64,000 nt of DNA from Histophilus somni. GTDB taxonomy: Bacteria; Pseudomonadota; Gammaproteobacteria; Enterobacterales; Pasteurellaceae. The DNA lies in the NCBI RefSeq assembly GCF_014202395.1, contig NZ_JACHGQ010000003.1:124001-188000 (forward strand). The letters are read 5' to 3'. Shown here in pieces: positions 46,055-54,935 of the stretch (within the stretch, counting starts at the first letter, position 1; each line of letters begins with the position of its first letter). Both the position numbers and the translations under genes were made by a program. Below the pieces are notes generated by a model. It searched no databases. It was not told the DNA's origin and worked only from the letters and a program-made list of their open reading frames with translations.

Positions 46055-46702
46055 ATGACAAAGCCACTTATTCAACTTGCACTAGATGAAACAGATTTAA
46101 ACACCGCACTTGTTACTGCTAAGCAAGTAGCAGACTCGGTTGATGTTATTGAAGTAGGCACTATTCTTGCTTTTGCAGAAGGTATGGGAGCAGTACGTAT
46201 GTTACGAGCACGATATCCAAAGCATATTTTAGTTTGCGATATGAAAACAACAGATGCGGGTGGTATTTTAGCTGAAATGGCATTTAACGCAGGTGCTGAC
46301 TGGATTACTGTTTCTGCTGCAGCTCATATTGCAACAATTGAGAGTTGTAAGAAAATAGCTGATTACTATCAAAAAGAAATTCAAATCGAAATCTATGGCA
46401 ATTGGACATTCGATGATGCTCAAGCTTGGGTCGATTTAGGTATCAATCAGGCTATTTATCACCGTGCACGTGATGCGGAAATAGCAGGTAAAGGCTGGAC
46501 GGAAGATGACTTAGTAACAATGAAAAAATTATCAAAAATGGGATTATCGCTCTCAATTACAGGTGGAATTGTGCCTGAAAATATCTATTTATTTAAAGAT
46601 ATCAATGCTAAAGCATTTATTGCCGGACGGGCTTTTACAGGTGAAAAAGGAAAATTTACTGTAGAAAAAATGCGGTTAGAAATTGATAAATATTGGTCCT
46701 AA
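46055..46702 (+). CDS. sgbH: 3-keto-L-gulonate-6-phosphate decarboxylase
   Basis: A 215-residue (beta/alpha)8 enzyme of the orotidine-phosphate-decarboxylase suprafamily that makes L-xylulose 5-phosphate and CO2. Active-site residues are in QLALDETDL (Asp 11), DVIEVGTILA (Glu), and the DMKTTDAGG motif (about residues 62-70), with GRAFTG as the phosphate-binding loop. UlaD of the ascorbate pathway has the same activity; the neighbouring lyxK and sgbU/sgbE favour the Sgb name. AGGAAAAA precedes the start, 10 bp after lyxK. Confidence 0.93.
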   Translation: MTKPLIQLALDETDLNTALVTAKQVADSVDVIEVGTILAFAEGMGAVRMLRARYPKHILVCDMKTTDAGGILAEMAFNAGADWITVSAAAHIATIESCKKIADYYQKEIQIEIYGNWTFDDAQAWVDLGINQAIYHRARDAEIAGKGWTEDDLVTMKKLSKMGLSLSITGGIVPENIYLFKDINAKAFIAGRAFTGEKGKFTVEKMRLEIDKYWS

Positions 46703-46730
46703 TATTGCAGAGATAAACATGGAGTATATT

Positions 46731-47591
46731 GTGAGAACACATAAAATCGGTATTTATGAGAAAGCATTACCTAAGAACCTAAGTTGGCAAGACCGTTTAT
46801 CCATTGCAAAAGCATGTGGCTTTGATTTTGTCGAAATCTCAATAGATGAAACAGATGAACGTTTAGCACGATTAGATTGGAGTAAAGCTGAGCGTATTGA
46901 ATTAGTAACTGCTATTATTTCAACGGGCATTACTATCCCATCTATGTGCTTATCAGGTCATCGTCGCTTTCCATTTGGTAGCCGGGATGAAGCAACTCGC
47001 CAAAAAGCCTTTGAGATCATGAAAAAAGCAATTCAGCTTGCTGTTGATCTTGGTATTCGAACTATTCAATTAGCTGGTTATGATGTGTACTATGAAGAAC
47101 AAGATGAAGGAACAATTCAACGCTTCCAGCAGGGATTGGAATGGGCTGTTAAACTTGCGGCAAGTCACCAAGTTACCATTGCTGTTGAAATTATGGATAC
47201 ACAATTTATTAGCTCAATCAGTCGTTGGAAAAAGTGGGATAATATAATCCGCTCACCGTGGTTCACAGTTTATCCCGATTTAGGTAATCTTTCTGCTTGG
47301 AATGAAAATGTGAGTGAAGAACTCAAATTAGGCATTGATAAAATATCAGCAATCCACTTAAAAGATACTTATAAAGTGACAACTACTAGCAAAGGGCAAT
47401 TCCGTGATGTACCTTTCGGTGCGGGTTGTGTAGATTTTGTACAATGTTTTCGTACCTTATCTGAATTAAATTATCGTGGTGCATTTTTAGTTGAAATGTG
47501 GACAGAAAAAGCAGAAGAACCAATCACAGAAATTATTAATGCACGTCGTTGGATTGAACAAAAAATGAAAGAGGGTGGTTTTCAATGTTAG
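46731..47591 (+). CDS. sgbU: L-xylulose-5-phosphate 3-epimerase (L-ribulose-5-phosphate 3-epimerase)
   Basis: Xylose-isomerase-like TIM barrel of 286 residues converting L-xylulose 5-phosphate to L-ribulose 5-phosphate. Motifs include [68 protein letters not shown] and [10 protein letters not shown] (metal ligands Glu, Asp, His). A GTG start at 46731 is preferred: GGAG lies six bases upstream and the homologous proteins begin close to the [10 protein letters not shown] strand. ATG 46719 would add four residues. The frame stays open back to 46683, overlapping sgbH. Confidence 0.92.
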   Translation: MRTHKIGIYEKALPKNLSWQDRLSIAKACGFDFVEISIDETDERLARLDWSKAERIELVTAIISTGITIPSMCLSGHRRFPFGSRDEATRQKAFEIMKKAIQLAVDLGIRTIQLAGYDVYYEEQDEGTIQRFQQGLEWAVKLAASHQVTIAVEIMDTQFISSISRWKKWDNIIRSPWFTVYPDLGNLSAWNENVSEELKLGIDKISAIHLKDTYKVTTTSKGQFRDVPFGAGCVDFVQCFRTLSELNYRGAFLVEMWTEKAEEPITEIINARRWIEQKMKEGGFQC

Positions 47592-48280
47592 AACAATTAA
47601 AGCAAAAAGTATTTGAAGCAAATTTAGCGTTACCTAAATATCATTTAGTGACATTTACTTGGGGTAATGTAAGCGGTATTGATCGTGAAAAAAATCTAGT
47701 TGTGATTAAACCTTCCGGAGTGGAATATGAGGTAATGACGCCTGAAGATATGGTAGTTGTGGATTTATTCACAGGTCGAGTAGTGGAGGGCAATAAAAAG
47801 CCTTCATCTGATACTGCTACCCATCTAATACTTTACCGTGAATTTCCAACACTTGGTGGTATCGTTCATACTCATTCTCGTCATGCTACTATATGGGCAC
47901 AAGCTGGGGAAGATTTGATTGCTGCAGGCACAACCCACGCAGATTATTTTTATGGTGCTATTCCTTGTACACGCAAAATGACACCTGTAGAAATTCAGGG
48001 TGACTATGAACTTGAAACAGGGAAGGTAATTGTAGAAACATTTCGTGTACGAGGGATTGATCCTAAAGATGTGCCTGCGGTATTAGTTCATTCACATGGT
48101 CCTTTTGCATGGGGAAATGATCCGGATAATGCCGTACACAATGCTGTTGTTTTAGAAGAGATTGGCTATATGAATTTATTTAGTCGCCAACTTCGTCCTA
48201 ATTTATCTTCGATGCAACAAGAATTGCTGGATAAGCATTACTTACGTAAACATGGTAAGAATGCTTATTACGGACAGTAA
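47585..48280 (+). CDS. sgbE: L-ribulose-5-phosphate 4-epimerase
   Basis: A 231-residue class II aldolase-fold zinc enzyme producing D-xylulose 5-phosphate, the entry to the pentose phosphate pathway. Zinc ligands are visible in [15 protein letters not shown] (His pair, about 94-96) and [13 protein letters not shown] (His, about 171). [20 protein letters not shown] and [11 protein letters not shown] are substrate-binding blocks. AraD and UlaF share the fold; the operon places it as SgbE. It overlaps the end of sgbU by seven bases. A hairpin terminator follows. Confidence 0.93.
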   Translation: MLEQLKQKVFEANLALPKYHLVTFTWGNVSGIDREKNLVVIKPSGVEYEVMTPEDMVVVDLFTGRVVEGNKKPSSDTATHLILYREFPTLGGIVHTHSRHATIWAQAGEDLIAAGTTHADYFYGAIPCTRKMTPVEIQGDYELETGKVIVETFRVRGIDPKDVPAVLVHSHGPFAWGNDPDNAVHNAVVLEEIGYMNLFSRQLRPNLSSMQQELLDKHYLRKHGKNAYYGQ

Positions 48281-48290
48281 ATATGACATA

Positions 48291-48325
48291 AGTGCTAAAG
48301 TAAATTGCTTTAGCACTGAGTTTTA
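48291..48325. terminator. Terminator between sgbE and the convergent phosphatase gene
   Basis: AGTGCTAAAG and CTTTAGCACT form a 10-bp stem around TAAATTG, followed by GAGTTTT on the plus strand. It closes the sugar-acid island. Confidence 0.75.
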
Positions 48326-49144
48326 GATGTTATTAAGAATAGCGTCTAAGACAGAAGCAATTCCCGCTTTATCATGGTGTAGAGTGATCAGGTTTGCTTG
48401 TTGTTTAATTTCGTCCTCTGCATTACCCATTGCGACACCCAGTCCAACTAATTTAAGCATAGAAATATCATTATGGTTATCCCCAAAAGCCACAACAAAT
48501 TGAGGGTCAATGTGCCATGTGTTTAGTAACTCCAATAATCTTGAGCCTTTTGTATTTCCGCTATTGGCAATATCAACACGATCAACCCATGACCACTCAC
48601 AACTAAACCCAATTGAAGATAAATGATTAACCGCAGTTTGCATCAACGCACGATCAGGATGGCTAATTACAAATTTCCATATCGTTTCCTGATCATTTAA
48701 TAACACATTAAAATCAGGAACATGGCGTAGTTTGGGATGTACTTGGGGAGGACAACGCTGTACCCATTCGGAAAATTTACGCAGATGCTCATTCATTATT
48801 GAGTAATTCATTGTATCACGTGAATACATTAATAAATGTAAATTGTATTTTTCTGCCAGTTGAATGACTTGTCGGGATTGTTCTAAAGAGAGAGGATTTG
48901 CTGCAAGTACGGTATCTGTTTGTGGTTGATACATATAGGTACCGTTACAACAAATCATGGGAGTAGTTAAATTCAGCTCATGGTAATAAGGATAGGCGGC
49001 AGTATGATGCCTTCCCGTGACTAAAATGACTTTTAAGCCTTTATCAATACAACGTTGAATCATGATTTTATTTGACGTTAAAATTTGCCCTTGGCTATTT
49101 AACAACGTGCCATCAAGATCAAACGCAATGACTTGGTATTTCAT
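48323..49144 (-). CDS. ybhA: HAD-superfamily sugar/PLP phosphatase, YbhA-like
   Basis: A 273-residue Cof-type (subclass IIB) HAD phosphatase. Motif I is IAFDLDGTLLNSQG (nucleophile Asp 9), motif II VTGRHH, motif III lysine in SGNTKGSRL, and motif IV FGDNHNDISML. The block TPMICCNGTYMYQPQTDTVL and CEWSWVDRVDIANSGNTKG match E. coli YbhA, a pyridoxal-phosphate phosphatase, better than other Cof members. It lies just beyond the sgb operon in convergent orientation and is probably unrelated to it. Confidence 0.85.
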   Translation of the reverse strand: MKYQVIAFDLDGTLLNSQGQILTSNKIMIQRCIDKGLKVILVTGRHHTAAYPYYHELNLTTPMICCNGTYMYQPQTDTVLAANPLSLEQSRQVIQLAEKYNLHLLMYSRDTMNYSIMNEHLRKFSEWVQRCPPQVHPKLRHVPDFNVLLNDQETIWKFVISHPDRALMQTAVNHLSSIGFSCEWSWVDRVDIANSGNTKGSRLLELLNTWHIDPQFVVAFGDNHNDISMLKLVGLGVAMGNAEDEIKQQANLITLHHDKAGIASVLDAILNNI

Positions 49145-49383
49145 CTTTTTTTCCTATTTTGAATATCATCTAATTGGTAAAGTATAGAGCTTTTTAAGTC
49201 CAAAGGGAATATATTAGTCTTTGCAGGGATAGGACAACTGTATAATTCTGTATAGGAAAATTAAATAAAACTGACCGCACTTTTATGCTCACCTTATACC
49301 GTTACGATGCAATTATTTTCAATAAGTACAATGATGAAATGTGTTATGATTAACACATTTCCAGTTTTGATGTAGAGTAAATT

Positions 49384-50340
49384 ATGAGTCAACATGAATC
49401 TCACTTCAATCATTTTGCCTTAGCCGAACTGTATCCTTTTGCTACACAATTTCCTTTGCAAAATATAATAGGAAAAAAAGGCATACGAATCGTCTATCGC
49501 CATTTTGTTCAAGAACATTGTGCTGAACGTAGATTAGTGATTTTGGTCAATGGACGTGCAGAAAACTTGTTGAAATGGACAGAGTTGGCTTATAACTTTT
49601 ATCGACAAGGCTATGATGTTTTAGTGTTTGATCATCGTGGACAAGGCTATTCTCAGTGTTTATTAAAAGAGCATGACAAAGGCTATATTGATGAGTTTCG
49701 TTTTTATGCGGATGATCTTACTTTGTTAGTGGAAAAAATTACTTCGTTGTATCACTATCGTAGCCAACATATTTTGGCACATTCTTTAGGCGCTTTAATC
49801 AGCACTTATTATCTTGCCAATGATAATCACCAAATAAAAAGTGCGGTATTTTCTGCACCATTTTATGGTATTCCACTGCAGCATTCATTACGAGATGAAT
49901 TCATTATTAATTTAATGATGTTGCTTGGGCAGGGCTCACGCTATGTATTTGGCAAAGGTGAGTATAAACCCGCTGATTTAGATAAGAATGATTTGAGTCT
50001 TTGTCGTACTAGAATGAAATGGATGAATCGTATTAATCGTCGATACCCACATATTCATTTAGGCGGACCAACTTTTCGTTGGGCATATGAGTGTATGTAT
50101 GCCATTAAAAAATTACCCGTTGTCTTACCCCGAATTGAAATTCCGGTACTAGTTTTACAATCAGAAAGAGAAAAAATTGTGGATAACCAAAATCTGCAAA
50201 AATTGACCGCACTTTTGCCTCAAGCTCAACTAGTGCAGATTGAACATAGTAGGCATGAGATTTTATTTGAACGTGATCGAATTCGAGACTTAGCACTAGC
50301 AAAAATCAATCAGTTTTTTACTGAAAATAACGCCAAATAA
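49384..50340 (+). CDS. pldB: Lysophospholipase L2
   Basis: A 318-residue alpha/beta-hydrolase. The nucleophile elbow is AHSLGALIS (Ser about 138), the oxyanion region LVILVNGRAENLLKW, then YDVLVFDHRGQGYS, and the catalytic His near the end in IEHSRHEILFERD. PldB degrades lysophospholipids at the inner membrane. A TATAAT at about 49231-49236 may be its -10; the 49145-49383 gap also has an uptake signal (49275-49283) and nothing else evident. Its last 23 bases overlap the end of crcB on the other strand. Confidence 0.92.
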   Translation: MSQHESHFNHFALAELYPFATQFPLQNIIGKKGIRIVYRHFVQEHCAERRLVILVNGRAENLLKWTELAYNFYRQGYDVLVFDHRGQGYSQCLLKEHDKGYIDEFRFYADDLTLLVEKITSLYHYRSQHILAHSLGALISTYYLANDNHQIKSAVFSAPFYGIPLQHSLRDEFIINLMMLLGQGSRYVFGKGEYKPADLDKNDLSLCRTRMKWMNRINRRYPHIHLGGPTFRWAYECMYAIKKLPVVLPRIEIPVLVLQSEREKIVDNQNLQKLTALLPQAQLVQIEHSRHEILFERDRIRDLALAKINQFFTENNAK

Positions 50341-50701
50341 ACACGCCTAATGTTGTAAAAAACAAGCAACCGAGAATATGTAACGATGTAATAGTTATGC
50401 CTTCTAGCCATTTATGTTGAAGCAGATTTTCAATAACTTCTGCACTGAATGCCGAAAATGTTGTTAAACTACCTAAAAATCCAGTTACAAAAAATAGGCG
50501 ATATTCAGTTGAAAAAGCAGACGAATGCCAAAACATAGCCAGCATTATTCCCATAATTAAACAACCGATATAATTTGCGATTAATGTGCCAAAGGACAAG
50601 AAAGTAAACAACGGATTGAGTAATAATGTCAATCCATGACGAGACATTGCACCAAGAGAAGCACCACAGCTAATTAAGAATAAATGTGTAAATAGATTCA
50701 T
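50318..50701 (-). CDS. crcB: Fluoride ion transporter CrcB/Fluc
   Basis: A 127-residue four-helix membrane protein forming a dual-topology dimeric fluoride channel. The signature GFLGSLTTFSAFSAEV (about 74-89) contains the TTFSxF region lining the pore with the conserved Phe residues. ASLGAMSRHGL and NYIGCLIMGIML (conserved Asn) are the other family blocks. It follows yigL by 19 bp. No fluoride riboswitch is visible upstream. Confidence 0.92.
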   Translation of the reverse strand: MNLFTHLFLISCGASLGAMSRHGLTLLLNPLFTFLSFGTLIANYIGCLIMGIMLAMFWHSSAFSTEYRLFFVTGFLGSLTTFSAFSAEVIENLLQHKWLEGITITSLHILGCLFFTTLGVFIWRYFQ

Positions 50702-50720
50702 ATGTGTATAATAAACAGAA

Positions 50721-51539
50721 TTAAATGATGTTAAATAGCGTGCAGAGATACCTCGCTACCGATTCTTGTGCGTTTAACCCAATGATTTCTAAATTCGGGC
50801 AAGTTGACTTTAAACGTGGATCAGCATTACTCATCACACAACCTTTACCAACTTTGGTTAACATTTGTATATCATTCATACCATCTCCAAAAGCAATACA
50901 TTGCTGCATTCCATAATTCCGCTCGGCTAATACCTGCTCTAGTGCAGTGGCTTTTGATACATTTTGATTCATTATTTCTAAACAAACGGGAGTTGAATAA
51001 GTAATGCTGAGTTTGTCTCCATATGTGGTTTTGAGAGATGTTTCGATATTGACTAAGTCTTGCGGTTCCCGGCCAAGGAAAAACACTTTTTCTGTAGTTT
51101 TTCCATGATGTTGAGCAAAATTCACTACTTTATACATAAAACCGGAATCTTGATGGTATTTACGCAACTGAGGAACTTCTGTATTAATAAACCAATCATC
51201 CCCTTGATATGAATTAACACATACATGTGTACGATCAAAAGGTAAGTTCATAATTTCAAATGCTATTGTTTCAGGAATGTAATTGCGGACTAAAAGATTG
51301 CCTTGCAAATCCTGTGCTCTTGCACCGTTAGAAGTAATCATTACTGCATTTTTGATCTTAATTTTTTTTAAGATTGGTAGCAAATCCGTATGGTTACGCC
51401 CTGTTGCTAAGATAATATCTATACCTTGAGATGCAAGCTTTTGTAGTGTCTCGATAGTGAAATCGCCAATCATATGATTGGCATTAAGTAATGTACCGTC
51501 TAAATCAGAGACGATGGCACGAAAAGGAACATTTTGCAT
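50721..51539 (-). CDS. yigL: HAD-superfamily phosphatase, YigL-like
   Basis: A 272-residue Cof-type HAD phosphatase: IVSDLDGTLLNANH (nucleophile Asp about 11), ATGRNHTDLLPI, MITSNGARAQDLQGNLL, CLEIMNQNVSKATAL (motif III Lys) and FGDGMNDIQML (motif IV). These match E. coli YigL, a pyridoxal-phosphate and sugar phosphatase. In E. coli yigL follows pldB; here the two are close but convergent, with crcB between. It is the second HAD phosphatase within 3 kb. Confidence 0.88.
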   Translation of the reverse strand: MQNVPFRAIVSDLDGTLLNANHMIGDFTIETLQKLASQGIDIILATGRNHTDLLPILKKIKIKNAVMITSNGARAQDLQGNLLVRNYIPETIAFEIMNLPFDRTHVCVNSYQGDDWFINTEVPQLRKYHQDSGFMYKVVNFAQHHGKTTEKVFFLGREPQDLVNIETSLKTTYGDKLSITYSTPVCLEIMNQNVSKATALEQVLAERNYGMQQCIAFGDGMNDIQMLTKVGKGCVMSNADPRLKSTCPNLEIIGLNAQESVARYLCTLFNII

Positions 51540-51576
51540 AGCCTATCTTTATCCTATACTGAAATCACAGAACAGA

Positions 51577-52239
51577 TTATTTAACCCAAGTGACGATTTC
51601 ATCAAGGGATTTACGGGATTTTGGCTTAATTTCTTTTGCTCGGTAGCCGAAAGTTGCCATTACCGAAACTCCCCATTCGTCTGAATCTAATACACCTGCG
51701 TCAGTTAAAATTTGATTTACTTTTTCATAATTAAAACCTTCAATTGGACAACTGTCTATTCCAATTAATGCAGCACCAGTTAACATATTTGCTAAGGCAA
51801 TATAGGTTTGTTTACTTGCCCAGTCAAATAAAGTGCGGTCATTCTCAAGCGTTTTCATATGTTCTGCTTGAAAGAGATGATATTTTTCTTTGGTAGCTTG
51901 TATTTGTTCGCCGGATAACCCACGTCTTTTCATGGATTGTACTAAAAATTCTGAATCATAGCGTGCATTCTTTTTCGCTAAGATAACAACTAAATGACTG
52001 GCATCGTCAATTTGAGTTGCCATTCCCCAGCTGACAGGTTTTAATTTTGCCCGTAGTTCCGGATTTTGGATTACTAAAAAATGCCAAGGTTCAGAGCCGA
52101 CAGAACTTGGCGAAAGGCGAGCAAATTCCAAAACATAAGAGAAATCTTCATCGCTGATTTTTTTATTTGGATCATAGTAACGTGTGGATGCACGACGATT
52201 AAAACTATCCAGCACGTGTTCTTTTGAAATAGTCGTCAT
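51577..52239 (-). CDS. Nitroreductase-family NAD(P)H-dependent oxidoreductase
   Basis: A 220-residue FMN enzyme of the NfsB-like branch. The FMN-binding elements are the N-terminal RASTRYYDPNKKI (arginine cluster), LARLSPSSVGSEPWHFLVIQ and the C-terminal MATFGYRAKEIKPKSRKSLDEIVTWVK. The central ALIGIDSCPIEGFNYEKVNQIL is typical. The natural substrate is unknown; such enzymes reduce quinones, flavins and nitroaromatics. It ends the apparent operon tyrP-yfcZ-like-nitroreductase (gaps 24 and 20 bp). An uptake signal is embedded near 51830. Confidence 0.88.
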   Translation of the reverse strand: MTTISKEHVLDSFNRRASTRYYDPNKKISDEDFSYVLEFARLSPSSVGSEPWHFLVIQNPELRAKLKPVSWGMATQIDDASHLVVILAKKNARYDSEFLVQSMKRRGLSGEQIQATKEKYHLFQAEHMKTLENDRTLFDWASKQTYIALANMLTGAALIGIDSCPIEGFNYEKVNQILTDAGVLDSDEWGVSVMATFGYRAKEIKPKSRKSLDEIVTWVK

Positions 52240-52259
52240 AATAAATGTCCTTTAAATAT

Positions 52260-52556
52260 TTAGCGAATTGCCATTTGGAATAAAACCACTTCAGCTTGAC
52301 AACCAAAAACAATACGCATTTTTAAACGAAAACCATTTGAAATGTCGGTAATTTGACTCTCAATATTTGCAGGGTCATTTTCAATATCACGAGCTTTCTG
52401 AATAAAATAATCACGAGCGTTCAACGCTTGTTTTTCCGTATCGTATTCCGCTTCAAAAACAACTTCTCTTGCGGAATTATCCAGCATTGAATCGCCTTTG
52501 ATACGGCACATATTGTGTGCTTCTGCCACTTTTTGTTGCAATGTTTTATCACTCAT
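52260..52556 (-). CDS. YfcZ/YiiS (DUF406) family small protein
   Basis: A 98-residue acidic cytosolic protein. The pattern MLDNSAREVVFEAEYDTEKQALNARDYFIQKARDIENDPANIESQI matches the DUF406 family (E. coli YfcZ and YiiS), whose function is unknown. The C-terminal strand is GFRLKMRIVFGCQAEVVLFQMAIR. AAGGAAATAATC precedes the start. It lies between tyrP and the nitroreductase gene and is probably co-transcribed. Confidence 0.82.
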   Translation of the reverse strand: MSDKTLQQKVAEAHNMCRIKGDSMLDNSAREVVFEAEYDTEKQALNARDYFIQKARDIENDPANIESQITDISNGFRLKMRIVFGCQAEVVLFQMAIR

Positions 52557-52580
52557 GATTATTTCCTTATGCTTAATAAA

Positions 52581-53792
52581 TTAACCTACCACACTCGGTA
52601 ATAAACCTGCTTGAACTAGGAATGGAATAATCACAATAAATACACCAATAACTAATACAGCGATAAGGGAGGCTGAGCCACCTTTTACTCGATACGGTAA
52701 GTGTGGGTAAATTTTACGTAATTTCCATACCATTGCAATAGGTAAAACGATTGCATAGAATGCAAACATTTGTCCTGCATATCCTAAAGCTAGGATAAAC
52801 CCTTGAGGATAGAATAGTGCAAAAGCAAGTGGCGGTAAGAAAGTGAGCAGACCAACTGAAACACGATTAGCTGAAATATTTACTCGTTTTAGCAGATCTT
52901 CAATCGCTTCGAACAAACCTAAGGCAACACCTAAGAATGAAGTAATTAATGCAAATGCAGAGAATAGACGAACTGCACCGCCAATAATTTCACTTCCTGT
53001 AATTGTAATTGTTGCTGTCACCAATCCATTTAAGGTTGGATCTTGTTGTAAGATTGCCAAAAATTCTGTTTGGCTTAGTACGCCATGAGTGGCTAATTGC
53101 CATAGAATATAAGCAACAAGTGGAATAAAGGTTCCGACTAAGATAGAAACGCGTAATGCCTTTACATCGCCATCAAGGTATTTATTCAGGCTAGGAATAG
53201 AACCGTGAAAGCCGAAAGAGGTAAAGAAAATAGGGCTTGCTGAGATGATTAAGGCATTATCAATTGGAAGTGCGAGTAAGTTTTCTAAAGAGACTTTAGG
53301 CAGTAATAAGAAAAGCACTACAACAAAGAAAGCAATTTTACTGAAAAAAATGATGCGATTAATCTTATCTACGCTATTTGTGCCTGAAATAATGAAAATA
53401 CCGAAAAGTACAGTAAATAATACACCTGCAATCCGAGATGTGGTTTGTTCATCGTGAATGGTGGGCAACAGTCCTGCAAGTAAAGAGCTTCCGCCGGAAA
53501 TGTAAGCTGAAACTAAAGCGTAAAGAAAAATTAACAGTACAACAGTAGAAAGAATACGTCCGAAAGATCCGTAATATTTTTCAGCCAAAGTCCCAATTCC
53601 AGCATCACTGTCTACAGTCTGATATAGCTCAACGAAAAGTAGGGCGGCAAAAGAGAGTAATAGCCAAAGCCCGATTAATAAAGTAAGTGTAAAGCCAAAA
53701 CCGATTCCGGCTGAGGTTAATGGCATAGCGAGCATGCCACCGCCAATTGTTGTTCCCGCTACAATAAGCGTACTTCCAAGCGTTTTGTTCAT
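52581..53792 (-). CDS. tyrP: Tyrosine-specific transport protein
   Basis: A 403-residue inner-membrane permease of the aromatic amino acid/polyamine (AAAP, HAAAP) family with 11 hydrophobic segments. It opens with LGSTLIVAGTTIGGGMLAMPLTSAGIGF, the family hallmark. Other blocks are IISASPIFFTSFGFHGSIPSL, LKALRVSILVG-like DVKALRVSILVGTFIP and FLGVALGLFEAIEDLLKR. It resembles TyrP rather than Mtr or TnaB, but tryptophan specificity cannot be excluded. GGGAGAAAAAT precedes the start. Confidence 0.87.
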   Translation of the reverse strand: MNKTLGSTLIVAGTTIGGGMLAMPLTSAGIGFGFTLTLLIGLWLLLSFAALLFVELYQTVDSDAGIGTLAEKYYGSFGRILSTVVLLIFLYALVSAYISGGSSLLAGLLPTIHDEQTTSRIAGVLFTVLFGIFIISGTNSVDKINRIIFFSKIAFFVVVLFLLLPKVSLENLLALPIDNALIISASPIFFTSFGFHGSIPSLNKYLDGDVKALRVSILVGTFIPLVAYILWQLATHGVLSQTEFLAILQQDPTLNGLVTATITITGSEIIGGAVRLFSAFALITSFLGVALGLFEAIEDLLKRVNISANRVSVGLLTFLPPLAFALFYPQGFILALGYAGQMFAFYAIVLPIAMVWKLRKIYPHLPYRVKGGSASLIAVLVIGVFIVIIPFLVQAGLLPSVVG

Positions 53793-53885
53793 ATTTTTCT
53801 CCCATGATGAAAATAAAAGTGCGGTTATTGTAACTTATATTTTTTTAAAAGTGTAATTTTATTTTTACAAAATGTAATATTATAT

Positions 53886-54935
53886 TTACACATTTGTTTT
53901 AGGAAAGAGAATTGGCTTAGGATCTTGATAGAACAATTGTACTTTTTGTCCAATTTCTAAGGATTGCATTGTTTGAATGGTGATTTGTTGTACATCAGAT
54001 AGAGTAACTTGGTACTGATAATATTGCCCTAAAAATTGACTTTGAGTTATTGTACCATGCCCCTGTAAAGTTGGTATGACCTGAATTTGATGTGGGCGAA
54101 CCAGCCAATGTAACTCCGTATTTTGTAATAGTGGAGATTGATCAGCAAGTGTGAGTAAGTTGTCGATAGGCTGTATACCAAAGATTGAATGTAATTGATT
54201 TTGTTGATCAATATAGCAATCAATATAGTTATATTTCCCTAAAAATTCAGCCACAAATTTACTGTTAGGTTGGTAATAGAGTTGATCTGTTGCTCCGACT
54301 TGAATAATTTTTCCATCTTTCATCAATGCAATATTATCGGCAAAAGCAAATGCTTCTTCTTTGCTGTGAGTTACAAAGATTGCTGAAATGCTTTGTTGTT
54401 TCACTATTTGTTTAATTTCATCAATCATTTGATAGCGAACTTGGCTATCAATATTTGAAAAAGGCTCATCAAGCAATAGTAGTTTTGGCTTGCATGCTAA
54501 GGCTCGAGCAATAGCGACACGCTGTTGTTGACCTCCTGACAGTTGGTGAGGGTAACGATCTTCCAGTCCATCTAGATGAACTAAGTTAAGCATATTTTGC
54601 GAAATTTGCTTTTTTTCCATCGCACTTTTTTTATCCAAACCAAACTGAATATTTTCTTTGACTGTTAAATGAGGAAAAAGAGCATAATCCTGAAAAATAA
54701 AACCTATGTTGCGTTGTTCTACAGGGACAGGTGTTAAATCTTGTCCATTTAAGTAGATTTTTCCTTGTGTAATAGGCTGTAATCCGGCGATGGCTTTTAA
54801 TAGTGTCGTTTTTCCGCAACCACTTGCTCCCAATAAGCATAAAATTTCATTTTTTTTCAATTCTAGATCGAGTTGATGTAAGACAATTTGTTGTTTGTAT
54901 TGACAACTAAGTGATTGAATTTTAAGACTATTCAT
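53886..54935 (-). CDS. fbpC: Ferric iron ABC transporter ATPase
   Basis: A 349-residue ATPase. Walker A is LLGASGCGKTT (about 34-44), Q-loop FIFQDYALFPHLTV, signature LSGGQQQRVAIARAL, Walker B LLLLDEPFSNID, H-loop FVTHSKEEA. A C-terminal regulatory beta domain (TOBE-like, LVRPHQIQVIP) follows. The start is ATG 54935, eight bases after AAAAGGATC and sharing one base with the fbpB stop (TAATG); the frame is open 15 codons further. The FbpC/HitC type is confirmed by fbpB and fbpA upstream. Confidence 0.93.
   Translation of the reverse strand: MNSLKIQSLSCQYKQQIVLHQLDLELKKNEILCLLGASGCGKTTLLKAIAGLQPITQGKIYLNGQDLTPVPVEQRNIGFIFQDYALFPHLTVKENIQFGLDKKSAMEKKQISQNMLNLVHLDGLEDRYPHQLSGGQQQRVAIARALACKPKLLLLDEPFSNIDSQVRYQMIDEIKQIVKQQSISAIFVTHSKEEAFAFADNIALMKDGKIIQVGATDQLYYQPNSKFVAEFLGKYNYIDCYIDQQNQLHSIFGIQPIDNLLTLADQSPLLQNTELHWLVRPHQIQVIPTLQGHGTITQSQFLGQYYQYQVTLSDVQQITIQTMQSLEIGQKVQLFYQDPKPILFPKTNV

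Noticed and set aside
50702..50720. Fluoride riboswitch before crcB
   Set aside because: Only 19 bp separate crcB from yigL, and the 37-bp gap upstream of yigL has no room for the aptamer.
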